Shown piece by piece: positions 27,355-37,000 of a stretch of DNA of 64,000 nt (within the stretch, counting starts at the first letter, position 1; each line of letters opens with the position of its first letter). The translations under genes were made by a program, and so were the position numbers. The DNA comes from JBCCCJ01 sp039029315. Lineage in GTDB: Bacteria; Bacteroidota; Bacteroidia; J057. The notes under the pieces were generated by a model that saw only the letters and a list, made by a program, of their open reading frames with translations, made no database searches and was not told the origin of the DNA. Where the stretch lies: the NCBI GenBank assembly GCA_039029315.1, contig JBCCGK010000023.1, forward strand, positions 1 to 64,000. The letters are read 5' to 3'.

Positions 27355-30300
27355 TTAACTTTTTTGAATGGTCTCAGTCAGGTTCAGCACAGCATTGGCC
27401 AACATCGTATAGGCGGCAAGTTCAGGATTTGCCAGGTCGGAGATGGTATGCTTTTCACCCAGGCCGAGTAAGGCTTCGGCTCGATCAGGATGCTGCTCAA
27501 ATTCTGTCAATTCTTCTTCAAACAATTGGGACAGCAAGCTGATTTCTTTGGAAGAGGGTTTTCGGGAGGTCGCCCACTGAAAAGCAAATTGTATTCGTTC
27601 TTCCAAAGATCTGCCTCCTTCCTCGATCATTCGCAACCCAAACTCTCGGGAAGCTTCCAGAAATTGAGGATCGTTGAGCATCACCAATGCCTGCAAGGGT
27701 GTACTGGTGGCCTGTCGCTTCACTGTGCATTGATTTCGGGTTGGGGCATCGAAAGTCATCATGGTAGGCGGAGGGACTGTTCGTTTCCAGAAGGTGTACA
27801 AACTCCGCCTATACAGCTCCTCCCCATGTCCCTGCATATATCTTCGCAGAGGTTGATTCCCAGAGGCCGCTTCTAACCAGAGGCCAGCAGGTTGATAGGG
27901 TTTCACACTTGGGCCACCCACCTTCCTGGTCAATAATCCACTGATGGCCAAGGCATGGTCCCTGACCATCTCTGCTGGCAAGCGGGTTTGGGGACCTCTT
28001 GCCAACAACAGATTCTCCGGGTCGAGTTCCTGTAGCTCTTGTGAGATGGCAGCTGATTGCTGATATACTGCGGACATCAACATGAGTTTGTGGAGTGCCT
28101 TCACATTCCAGCCGGATTGCTGGAAGGCTATTGCCATCCAATCCAGCAGCGCTGGATGCGAAGGGAGATCTCCCTGACTACCAAAATCTTCCGGGGTGGC
28201 GACGATTCCTTGTCCAAAAAACAATTGCCAATACCGATTGACAATGACTCTTGCAGTCAGGGGATTTTCTGGGTGAAGCAACCATTGGGCAAGGCCCAGG
28301 CGATTGGAAGGAAGGGAATCAGGAAAAGAGAGAATATGAGAGGGAGTCCCTGCAAACACCTCTTCCATAGGCGCATTGTATTGTCCTCGATTCAAGACAA
28401 AGGTCTTACGCGTGCTATCCATGTCCTGCATCACCATGGTAGGCTTCAGGACGACATCCAGCCATCTCGCCTCTCTGATTTTATACTCTCGCAATCGCTC
28501 AGTGGCATCCATATAATCCGCCTTCTTGAATCGCTCTGCAGCCTGCAAGCGGAATCGATCCGTCTCGGAGCGCTCCTTTTCATCGGATTGAAGAATAGGC
28601 TCAAGGGGATTGTATGAAGCGATTGTGCCCATTTCGGCTTCGGTCAGTTTCCTCCCAAATACACTGAATTCATCTATTTTTCCCGTAAAAAATCCCTGTC
28701 GCCCCGGATGTTTTCCCAACCATATATGCTCCAGCTTGCGAAATGGCGCAGGGCGCTTGTTTGATTTCTCAACCATTTCTGCTGCTTTTCCATCTATATA
28801 GATCTGAAATCCTGCTGCATCAACAGAACCATCATAGGTCAGGCCTACATGAACCCATCTGTTTTCAGGGAAGGTTTCGAGAGTTTCCAGACGAATACTT
28901 GATTTGTTCGTAACCGTCCGCATATTGATGTACATCCGCTTGGGACCAGTGATACCCAATTCGATTCCCTGATCTTTTTTGCCAATTTGCTCCCACTGAG
29001 AAACGATGGTATTTCTTGCACCTCCATCTGGCGAATATAGCCACATACTCCAGGAAAATGCTGTGGGTCTCCCTGCTGTGCGCATCCCCTCAATGGCGAC
29101 ATAATTTTTTCCATTGAAATCCAGTCCCCCAGAAAACTTGCCTTTGGTGAATACAGGTTCATGCTTCAAGCGGGCAGATGGAATCCGATTAGTGGCTTCT
29201 GGTGTGAGACTATCTATCCCAAAGTCCAGAGGAAAATAGGCGTGTAAGCCAGAAGGGAAGGAAACAACAGATGAAGAAGATATTGTGGGCGTAGGCAGCT
29301 GAGTTGGTTTCTGTTCATTCAGTGTCTGAATTTCCTCCACTTGTTCAGATACCAGTGAGCGAATGTAGGCTTTGTAATTGGCTACGGTCTCATCCGGCAA
29401 CTCCAGGGTAGGGGGCGCTATTTCGACTCCATACTCCACTCTCCCCCGCTCTGGCACCTGATTGAAGAAGGAAAATAACTGGTAATATTCTTTCTGGGAA
29501 ATGGGATCATATTTGTGATCGTGGCAGCGCGCGCACTCAATGGTAAGCCCCATAAATGCTGCTGCTGCTGTATGGGTACGATCCACCACATATTCCACAC
29601 GGTACTCCTCATCAATGACCCCAACCTCTTGTGTGATTTTGTGATTTCGGTTGAAAGCTGTCGCGAGCTGTTGTTCGTAAGTGGGATTGGGCAACAAGTC
29701 CCCTGCGAGTTGCCATAGAACAAACGTATCATAGGGCATATTTTGGTTGAAGGCATCGATCACCCAATCCCGCCAAGGCCACATGCTCCGCTCCAAATCA
29801 TCTTGATACCCATGAGAGTCTGCATAGCGAGCAACATCAAGCCACTCGCTGGCCATCCGCTCTCCATAAGCTGGGGAGGCAAGAAAACGGTCGATAACTT
29901 TTTCGAAGGCATTGGGAGACTGGTCTGCCAAAAATGCCTCTATTTCTGATGGCTGTGGCGGCAAGCCAGTCAAGTCAAAACTCGCTCTGCGAATCAGTTT
30001 TTCCCTGGAAGCGGGAGGAGACGGCTTCACGCCTTCCTGCTCCAGTCTTGCCAATACAAACTGATCAATCGGCGTCTGAACCCATGACGCTTGTCGAACA
30101 GAAGGCAGCTCGGCCCGGACAGCCTGGTTAAATGCCCAATGGGTTTTCCATTCTGCTCCTTGCTCGATCCACTTCTTCAGTAACGCAATCTCGTATGCTG
30201 ACAGGGACAAATGGGAGGCCGGCGGAGGCATTTGCTCCTCAGGATCTGTACTACTGATCCGCTGTACGAGGAGGGAGGCTTCGACATCTCCTTTTACAAT

Positions 30301-30576
30301 CGCAAATTGCGTTCCTTCCTCGTCCAAAGCAGCAAAAGCTCCTTCTTCTGTGTCAAATCGCAGATCAGCTTCTCTTGCTTTCTCATCCGGCCCATGACAT
30401 TTGAAGCAGCGATCAGAGAGAATGGGCTTGATATGAAAATTAACATCGACTTTGTCAGGAAGTCGAAATTGAGACAGGGAGGCGTGCTGGTCTGATTGGC
30501 AAGCCGTACTTCCCAACAAGAGAACAGGCAGCACTGCCAGAATCAGAAATCGATAGGGAAAAATGGTCCGGTGCAT
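27355..30576 (-). CDS. PSCyt1-DUF1549-DUF1553 cytochrome-like lipoprotein with LamG-like insert (copy 3)
   Basis: 1073 aa from the ATG at 30576, which starts a compact lipoprotein signal (lipobox STAC, Cys26); the frame is open 14 codons further up. The PSCyt1 haem motif is CFKCH (57-61), with QMPPP later. DUF1549 includes the second haem motif CARCH, then DPISQKEYYQ. Between DUF1549 and DUF1553, about residues 440-655, is a LamG/concanavalin-like jelly-roll: LHAYFPLDFG start, GLDFNGKNYVAIEG, FSWSMWLYSPDGG, RWVHVGLTYDG, GKIDEFSVFGRKLTEAEM end. DUF1553 follows (NPLTARVIVNRYWQLFFGQG). First gene of the operon with DUF1501 and DUF5916. The insert suggests glycan binding. Confidence 0.92.
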   Translation of the reverse strand: MHRTIFPYRFLILAVLPVLLLGSTACQSDQHASLSQFRLPDKVDVNFHIKPILSDRCFKCHGPDEKAREADLRFDTEEGAFAALDEEGTQFAIVKGDVEASLLVQRISSTDPEEQMPPPASHLSLSAYEIALLKKWIEQGAEWKTHWAFNQAVRAELPSVRQASWVQTPIDQFVLARLEQEGVKPSPPASREKLIRRASFDLTGLPPQPSEIEAFLADQSPNAFEKVIDRFLASPAYGERMASEWLDVARYADSHGYQDDLERSMWPWRDWVIDAFNQNMPYDTFVLWQLAGDLLPNPTYEQQLATAFNRNHKITQEVGVIDEEYRVEYVVDRTHTAAAAFMGLTIECARCHDHKYDPISQKEYYQLFSFFNQVPERGRVEYGVEIAPPTLELPDETVANYKAYIRSLVSEQVEEIQTLNEQKPTQLPTPTISSSSVVSFPSGLHAYFPLDFGIDSLTPEATNRIPSARLKHEPVFTKGKFSGGLDFNGKNYVAIEGMRTAGRPTAFSWSMWLYSPDGGARNTIVSQWEQIGKKDQGIELGITGPKRMYINMRTVTNKSSIRLETLETFPENRWVHVGLTYDGSVDAAGFQIYIDGKAAEMVEKSNKRPAPFRKLEHIWLGKHPGRQGFFTGKIDEFSVFGRKLTEAEMGTIASYNPLEPILQSDEKERSETDRFRLQAAERFKKADYMDATERLREYKIREARWLDVVLKPTMVMQDMDSTRKTFVLNRGQYNAPMEEVFAGTPSHILSFPDSLPSNRLGLAQWLLHPENPLTARVIVNRYWQLFFGQGIVATPEDFGSQGDLPSHPALLDWMAIAFQQSGWNVKALHKLMLMSAVYQQSAAISQELQELDPENLLLARGPQTRLPAEMVRDHALAISGLLTRKVGGPSVKPYQPAGLWLEAASGNQPLRRYMQGHGEELYRRSLYTFWKRTVPPPTMMTFDAPTRNQCTVKRQATSTPLQALVMLNDPQFLEASREFGLRMIEEGGRSLEERIQFAFQWATSRKPSSKEISLLSQLFEEELTEFEQHPDRAEALLGLGEKHTISDLANPELAAYTMLANAVLNLTETIQKS

Positions 30577-30738
30577 GGGTGGGTAGATTTTGTCCAAAAA
30601 CGGCAGAACATCTAGCAAGAAAAAGTACGCAAAAAATCTTTAATATTATTCAAGGTTTCTCTTCTAATAGGCAGGTATCCAGTAAAAACGTTTTCACGAA
30701 ATCCACACACTTCCTCTTACAGACTGCTGATTTTTTGA

Positions 30739-30746
30739 TACATTTG
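30739..30746 (+). promoter_or_regulatory. -7 promoter box close to the MG2/plug gene start
   Basis: TACATTTG matches TAnnTTTG and ends 8 nt before the ATG at 30755, implying a very short or absent leader. No clear -33 TTTG is seen at normal spacing. Confidence 0.35.
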
Positions 30747-30754
30747 GATGAAGC

Positions 30755-32470
30755 ATGACACAAAGCATTCACATCTTCCTGCTATATATTGTCTTCTTTT
30801 TGGGAAGCCCTCCTCTTCAGCTATTTGCTCAGCCAGATATTCAAGAACAGGTACACATACATACCGACAAAGATTTGTATCTGAATGGGGAGATGGTTTG
30901 GATCAAAATTTATGTTCGAGATACTCGTTTTTTTCTCCCAACCAACCTCAGTAAAATCGTCCTTCTGGAACTCTGGGATGAGAATGGGACAATTCACCAG
31001 CAGAGCAAAGCACTTCTTCAAGATGGAATGGGAGAAGCGCATTGGACCTTGCCTTCAGACTTATCGACAGCTCGTTACCTGATTCGAGCCTATACAAAAT
31101 GGATGGCCAATGGGCCTTCTTCAAGCTTTTGTCACCAGGCCATCCTTGTTGTGAATCCCAACTCCCCCCTGCCTCTGCAGGAAGCCCAAGCAATAGATCC
31201 CTCTCCCGACAATCCTGATCCGTCTTCCCCCTCTCCTCCTGAATCTTTGGACATTGTGCTGACATGCCAACAGCAAGCAGAGACAGGGGAGGAAATTGTG
31301 ATTGAGATTGAAAGCAAAACATCAGATGGCCAAGCTGTCCCAGCACATATTTCTTTGAGTGTAGCGCTGCAACTCCCTACCTCCTCCCTTCTCTCCTCCC
31401 CGATTCAATTCTCTCCCAGAGCAGACGATCAACAAGAGGGAGTGCTTCCGGATTTGTTTGGGATTGGGGTGCATGGGACACTCACCAATCAGCAAGGCCG
31501 GAAAGCGACAGGCGGGAGAGTGGTCCTGTCTCTTCCTGGCAAGATTCCATTTGTCCGCATCTCCCGGACCAATGCTGAAGGAAGATTCAGTTTTTTACTT
31601 GACAATATTTACGGCAATCGAGAAATCATGATTGGGGCTGTGGATTCGACGGGAACACTTGCTCGCATCCAACTGGATGCCGATATTCTGGGTGATGTTC
31701 CCTATTTTCTCACTCCCTTTTCGTTTTCTCCTCAAGATCTGCCCTGGATTCAGGACTATCTGGTTCATGCTCAACTTCAGCAGGCCTACCAGCACCACTT
31801 CGCGCCACAATCACTTACCTCCATTCCCTCGCTTCAATCATTTTATGGTCAGCCGAACAGGATGTATGAGTTGGGGGAATATACACGCTTCGATACAGAA
31901 GAGACCTTCCACGAAATCCTTTATAGTGTCAGCTTGAAAAAGAAGCACGAACAATTTTCTTTTCGGGTGCTGGATGAATACAATTCAGCTCTTATGGAAA
32001 GAGATCCCCTTGTGATGGTAGACGGTGTGCCAATCAATGATGCCAACAAATTGATTGATCTTCCCTCTAAAATGATCGAAAGAATCGAAGTTGTCACGGC
32101 ATACTATTATCTCAATGGGGAGAAACTCCAAGGCATTATCCATGCAGTAACCGAGGAAGGAGACGCACAATCTGTCAGTTTTCCTCAATCATACCTTCGG
32201 AGACCGTATGCTTTCCTTAGCCCTCCGGCTCAGTATTCAGGAGTGAAAGGCGAGGAATCCTCAACAGGAAATGGACGACTTCCTGACATGAGATCGCTGC
32301 TTTGTTGGGAACCACACATCCAGACCAATGATCAGGGCAGGGCGGTAATCAGGTTTCGCACATCTGACCTGCCTGGAAACTTTCAGATTCGCGCAAAAGG
32401 CATGAGCCATACTGGACAATGGGGAGAATCAGAAGCTCCTTTGTCCGTTCAATTTACCCACAAACAATAA
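30755..32470 (+). CDS. MG2-domain/TonB-plug-like exported protein without barrel
   Basis: 571 aa. The signal peptide ends QLFAQ. Residues about 30-130 match the MG2-type domain of alpha-2-macroglobulin-like Bacteroidota proteins (VHIHTDKDLYLNGEMVWIK). A Pro/Ser-rich linker (DPSPDNPDPSSPSPPES) follows, then a carboxypeptidase-regulatory-like fold (about 240-310) and a plug-like segment with VMVDGVPINDANKLIDL and IERIEVVTAYYY. The C-terminus is another macroglobulin-like beta domain (NDQGRAVIRFRTSDLPGNF). There is no outer-membrane barrel, and the protein is shorter than I expect for relatives. Probably periplasmic or surface-exposed. The serine hydrolase gene begins 9 bp downstream, so they likely form an operon. 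Confidence 0.7.
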   Translation: MTQSIHIFLLYIVFFLGSPPLQLFAQPDIQEQVHIHTDKDLYLNGEMVWIKIYVRDTRFFLPTNLSKIVLLELWDENGTIHQQSKALLQDGMGEAHWTLPSDLSTARYLIRAYTKWMANGPSSSFCHQAILVVNPNSPLPLQEAQAIDPSPDNPDPSSPSPPESLDIVLTCQQQAETGEEIVIEIESKTSDGQAVPAHISLSVALQLPTSSLLSSPIQFSPRADDQQEGVLPDLFGIGVHGTLTNQQGRKATGGRVVLSLPGKIPFVRISRTNAEGRFSFLLDNIYGNREIMIGAVDSTGTLARIQLDADILGDVPYFLTPFSFSPQDLPWIQDYLVHAQLQQAYQHHFAPQSLTSIPSLQSFYGQPNRMYELGEYTRFDTEETFHEILYSVSLKKKHEQFSFRVLDEYNSALMERDPLVMVDGVPINDANKLIDLPSKMIERIEVVTAYYYLNGEKLQGIIHAVTEEGDAQSVSFPQSYLRRPYAFLSPPAQYSGVKGEESSTGNGRLPDMRSLLCWEPHIQTNDQGRAVIRFRTSDLPGNFQIRAKGMSHTGQWGESEAPLSVQFTHKQ

Positions 32471-32479
32471 GCCAGGAAT

Positions 32480-33913
32480 ATGTGGTACAAACTTCTATTT
32501 TTCGTTAGTATTATTTTGATTGGGTCCTCTCTTTCGTCCAATCTTCCCTTCATTTCCGGGGAGAACAAGGAAGCAAAGATCGACTCTTTGTTTGCTACCT
32601 GGAACGGAACGGATGTCGCTGGAGGGACTGTCGCTGTTGTACGGGAAGGTGAGATCGTTTTTTCCAAAGCTTATGGGATGGCCAGCCTGGAATATGGTGT
32701 CCCCAATCGGGTCGAAACCATCTATAATCTTGCCTCTGTTTCCAAACAGTTTACTGCTTATGGAATGGTCCTTTTGGAGCAGCAGGGAAAGCTGTCGTTG
32801 GAAGATGATGTGAGAAAGTATCTGCCAGATGTCCCTGATTTTGGAGAGCGAATCACGATCCGCCAGATGCTCACCCACACCAGTGGATTGCGGTCCTTGC
32901 ATGCCTTGCTGGAGATGGCTGGCTGGCGAGGGGATGATCGGCGGTCCAATGCTGATCTGAGGAGATTCATTGCGAATCAGAAAGAGTTGAATTTCCCATC
33001 TGGTTCCGAATATTTGTATTGCAATACCGGCTATATGTTTTGTGCAGATATCATTGAACAGATAAGCGGAATGAGTTATGAAAGCTGGATGAAGGAGAAT
33101 GTATTCGATCCGCTTGGCATGTCTCAATCTTTTTGCCGGCGAGACATCAACCAGGTCATTCCACATGTTGCTACCTCCTATTATGGTCCCGCCAACAATG
33201 AATTTCAGAAAGCTGTGGAATACTGGGCATATGTTGGTTCTGGAAATATGCATAGCACCGTTGCGGATCTGTCTGTCTGGATGAAGCAGTTTCGCCAGCC
33301 CAATTCAGCCTTCAAGCGGCTCCAGGAAAATGGCATCCTTACCAATGGAGATACGATTCCTTATGCTTTGGGGAATATCGTCAGCACCCATAGAGGCGCC
33401 AAAGTGATTCATCATGGCGGCTCAATCGGTGGGTTTCGGTCTTTTTTCCTCTTTTTTCCTGAGTATGATATTGGATTCATTGTCCTGAGTAATCGCTCCT
33501 CAGGCAATGCCGGTGGCAAAGCCTTCCAACTGGCCCATCTATATTTATCTGATCATCTGGAACCTGTATCGTCTTCCTCACCTGGACAAGCCGAACAATC
33601 ATCCTCATGGGAACCGAGTGAATCCGACAAAACAGGGATGCTTGGACGCTATTATAGTCCAGAGCTCGACACCTACTATCGCATCGATTGGTCTTCTGAT
33701 GATGGATATAGCCTCTACCACCAACGCCACGGAAGCAGGCCTGTTCAAGGAGGACAGGAAGATGAGTTGCGGAATCCATCCTTCAGATTCCAACTGGTCC
33801 GGGGAAAACGCAATCGCATCATCGGTGCACGTGCATCCAATGGTCGTGTGCGGAATATGTGGTTTGAAAAAGTAGGAGAGAAATACGATCCAGCCAAAAC
33901 CCGGCTCAAATGA
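32480..33913 (+). CDS. Class C beta-lactamase-like serine hydrolase
   Basis: 477 aa with an N-terminal signal sequence (LLFFVSIILIGSS). Motifs of the beta-lactamase/D-Ala-D-Ala peptidase fold are complete: SVSK (86-89) for the nucleophilic Ser and Lys, YCN for the Tyr-x-Asn motif, and HHGG near residue 313 for the third motif. A C-terminal lipocalin-like extension (SDKTGMLGRYYSPELDTYYRI quoted in part: GRYYSPELDTYYRI) is common in this family. Likely a periplasmic esterase or peptidase; a role as an antibiotic beta-lactamase is not implied. The start lies 9 bp after the MG2/plug gene. Confidence 0.88.
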   Translation: MWYKLLFFVSIILIGSSLSSNLPFISGENKEAKIDSLFATWNGTDVAGGTVAVVREGEIVFSKAYGMASLEYGVPNRVETIYNLASVSKQFTAYGMVLLEQQGKLSLEDDVRKYLPDVPDFGERITIRQMLTHTSGLRSLHALLEMAGWRGDDRRSNADLRRFIANQKELNFPSGSEYLYCNTGYMFCADIIEQISGMSYESWMKENVFDPLGMSQSFCRRDINQVIPHVATSYYGPANNEFQKAVEYWAYVGSGNMHSTVADLSVWMKQFRQPNSAFKRLQENGILTNGDTIPYALGNIVSTHRGAKVIHHGGSIGGFRSFFLFFPEYDIGFIVLSNRSSGNAGGKAFQLAHLYLSDHLEPVSSSSPGQAEQSSSWEPSESDKTGMLGRYYSPELDTYYRIDWSSDDGYSLYHQRHGSRPVQGGQEDELRNPSFRFQLVRGKRNRIIGARASNGRVRNMWFEKVGEKYDPAKTRLK

Positions 33914-34075
33914 GCCAATGGTCAGAATAAGGGGCTAAGAAGTGAGAAATTGTGGTTTTTGTTCTTGTTGTGGCACGGAATTATCACTAATATTATTCCA
34001 AAACTCTTGCTATCCTATTCCAGGCTACTTGGAGCTCAAAATGTTGTTCCCTCATCCATCTGAAATACGAGGAAT

Positions 34076-37000
34076 ATGCAATTTGTTTTTTGCCGCGAGA
34101 AGTTGAATTATGTCTTGGTTCTTTTTTTGGCTGTCTGTATGCATGTACAGGGACTAGGACAAATCATTCATCCGACTCCCGACAGCTCCCTCAATCTATT
34201 ACTCAACCGCTTGCAAAGGGAACAAGATCCGGTTCTTCAAATAGGTTTATACGCCCAGTTGGTCGAACACTTTAAGTATAAAGACCTTAGCAAAAGCAAA
34301 GAGTTCCTCAAGAAAGGGGCACAACTAGCTACCAAATATGGCAGTAGAAGTGATATATTTTATTTTAAAGAACGGGAAGCCGGTCTGGAAGAACTGTCCG
34401 AAAATCATATTCGAGCCTTGCAACTTTATCGGGAGATCCTAAAGCTTCGAGGGATAAAAAAGGATAGCATCATTTTACGTATTCATTATGGGATGGGGAT
34501 CGCCTATAAAAACATAGAGGCCTATCCCCAGGCGATGAAACAGTATGAATTGGTTCGCTCCCTCAGTGAGGAGTTTGGGGCACCCCGAATGGGAATTCTG
34601 GTATTGGGGTTGATTTCACAAGAATATCACAGGCAGGGCAAACTGGAGTTGGCACTTTCGCTCAAAAGAGAGGCCAATCAGCAAACCATTCCCTTGAATA
34701 TGCCGAATATTCTTGCCTACATCTACAAGGATTTGGGGTATCTTTTTTTGGATATGCAGCAAGTAGATTCTGCAAAGATCTATGCAGAGAAATGTATTCA
34801 GATGTCGAATGTAACATATCCTCTGATTGCAATTGAAGGCTACATCCTCCTCAGTACCATCTTCAAACAAACAGGTAATTATGCCCAGGCCATCGACTAT
34901 GCGGAAAAGGCCAAGTCTCAGGCCCTCCTGGTCCATTCATCGAGTTCTCTTCTAAAATCCAACCTCTTGTTGGCTGACATTCAGCTGGCACTCTCCGATT
35001 ATGATTTGGCCTTATTGAATGCGTATCAGGCCACGGAGACCTTGCCAACTGTGGATGATCTGGAGTTGGAAAAAAGGTGCTACCTCATGTTGGAGGAACT
35101 GTATCGAAAAAAGAATGATTATCAACAAGCGCACCAATACCTGAGCAGGGTCCTAAGAGTCGATGAGATCCTGAACCAGAAGCGGGAAGAGCTACAGTTC
35201 AGAACTTCTGAATATCTCACTGAGGAGACTGCGAATCTCGTCGAACAGGCAGAAAAAGAACAAGCTTCCGAGATCCTGGACAAGAGCAACATGATTGGGA
35301 TTGCGATGGTTGTATTTTTGCTCGCCGTGGCCATTATCGCCTATGCTATTAGTAGAAATATCCTGTTCAACCATCCCTCCTTTTCTCCATACCAATCTCA
35401 AACGGGGCTTGATCTGAAAATAAAATTCGTCAAGCAACTGTCCTTGATTCTGACCATTCTCAATATTCCACTAGCCATTCACTTTGTGCTTTGGGGACCG
35501 TGGGAAGGCTTGTTGATGTCGATCATTGGATTGACCTTCCTGAGCACCTGTTATTTCATTGCTGCTCAGAATACGCTTAGGTTCATTTTCTGGAGTTCTT
35601 CTCTCTTTTTTTATGCAATTGCTACCCTCATTCCATTATTGATCTCTCCCCTGATAGCCATATTGATTGAATACCTGGCCATCTATCTGGTGATCAATTA
35701 CCTCGCGGCTACCAAAAAGGAGTATACGGCCAATCTCATTATGTTCTTTATCAGCATTGGATTATATGGCATCATCATGGATCAGAACTATTCCTCTGCC
35801 ATTGAGAATCCCATCGAACTGGAACTGGGCATCGGACTGATCAGTGTCATGAGTGTATTGGTTGCTCGATATTTCACCAACGTTCATACCACTGTCATCA
35901 AAAATGAACTTCTTCAAAGTCAACAGTTTCTGGAAGACATCTCGGATTTACATCCATTTTTTATCCTCACCAAAGACAAACATCTTCGAACTACCTACGC
36001 AAACAGAGCTGTTCTAGAAGCCTTGGGGAGAAAGAAAGAAGACCTCATTGGGAAAGACATCCAACATTTCCTGAACAAGGGAGACAGAATTTTAGGTCAA
36101 AAAGAAGATGATCTTCAAGTGTTGGAAGAAGGAAAGACCATCCTCTCACAGTCGCAGATTTCTGGTTCGCAATTCATTGACTTAATCAAAAAACCCATCC
36201 ATCGAGCCAATGGAGAAATCACTGGTATTCTGACCATTGCCATGGATGTAACAGAGAAAGAAAAAGCCAAACAGCAATTGGAGCAAAGGGGGATCTTATT
36301 GGGCAAGATCATTGATAGCCTGCCAGATCCAATTTTTGTCATGGCCAAGGACCGATCTTGGATGGTGTACAATGAGGCATGGCAGTCTTACTTTAGATCT
36401 CTTTTCGGGATTACGGACATGCCCAACAGGGATTGGAAACATGATGTGCCGGACATGCTGCTGAATAAATATCGAAGCTGGATGGGGATGGTATTTGAAG
36501 GAAAAAGATTCTCAGAATCCTTTGAACTAGAGGGGCAGGATGATACCATCTCTGTGGATATGAGAATGATTCCCCTCTACGACTCAGAAACACACATCAC
36601 AGGAGGAATGATCATCGGACGGGATGTGACTGAAAAAAACTTCCAACGTAAAATCATTGAACAACAAATTGTTGACCTGAATAATAAAAATGAAGAGCTT
36701 CAAAAATATATTCACTCCAACCTTCACCTGGAACAATTTGCCTATCTAGCCTCTCACGACCTCAAGGCTCCCTTAAGAACCATTATCAGTTTCACACAAC
36801 TTCTCCACAAAAGGCTGGAAGATCGCCTGGAGGATGACGAAACAGAATTTATGGAATTTGTGGTGGGAGCCTCGAACAATATGCTCAATCTGATCAATGA
36901 CATTCTGTCTTTTTCCAGGGTCAATACCACCAAGATTCAGATCAAGAAGGTCAATATGAATATTCTCACCCAAGAGGTCGTCGATGAGTTGGACATGTTG

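Noticed and set aside
32495..33253. 252-codon minus-strand frame
   Set aside because: Antisense shadow inside the beta-lactamase-like gene.
32480..33913. Antibiotic-resistance beta-lactamase
   Set aside because: The fold and motifs fit the broad serine-hydrolase family with a lipocalin-like tail; nothing points to beta-lactam hydrolysis.
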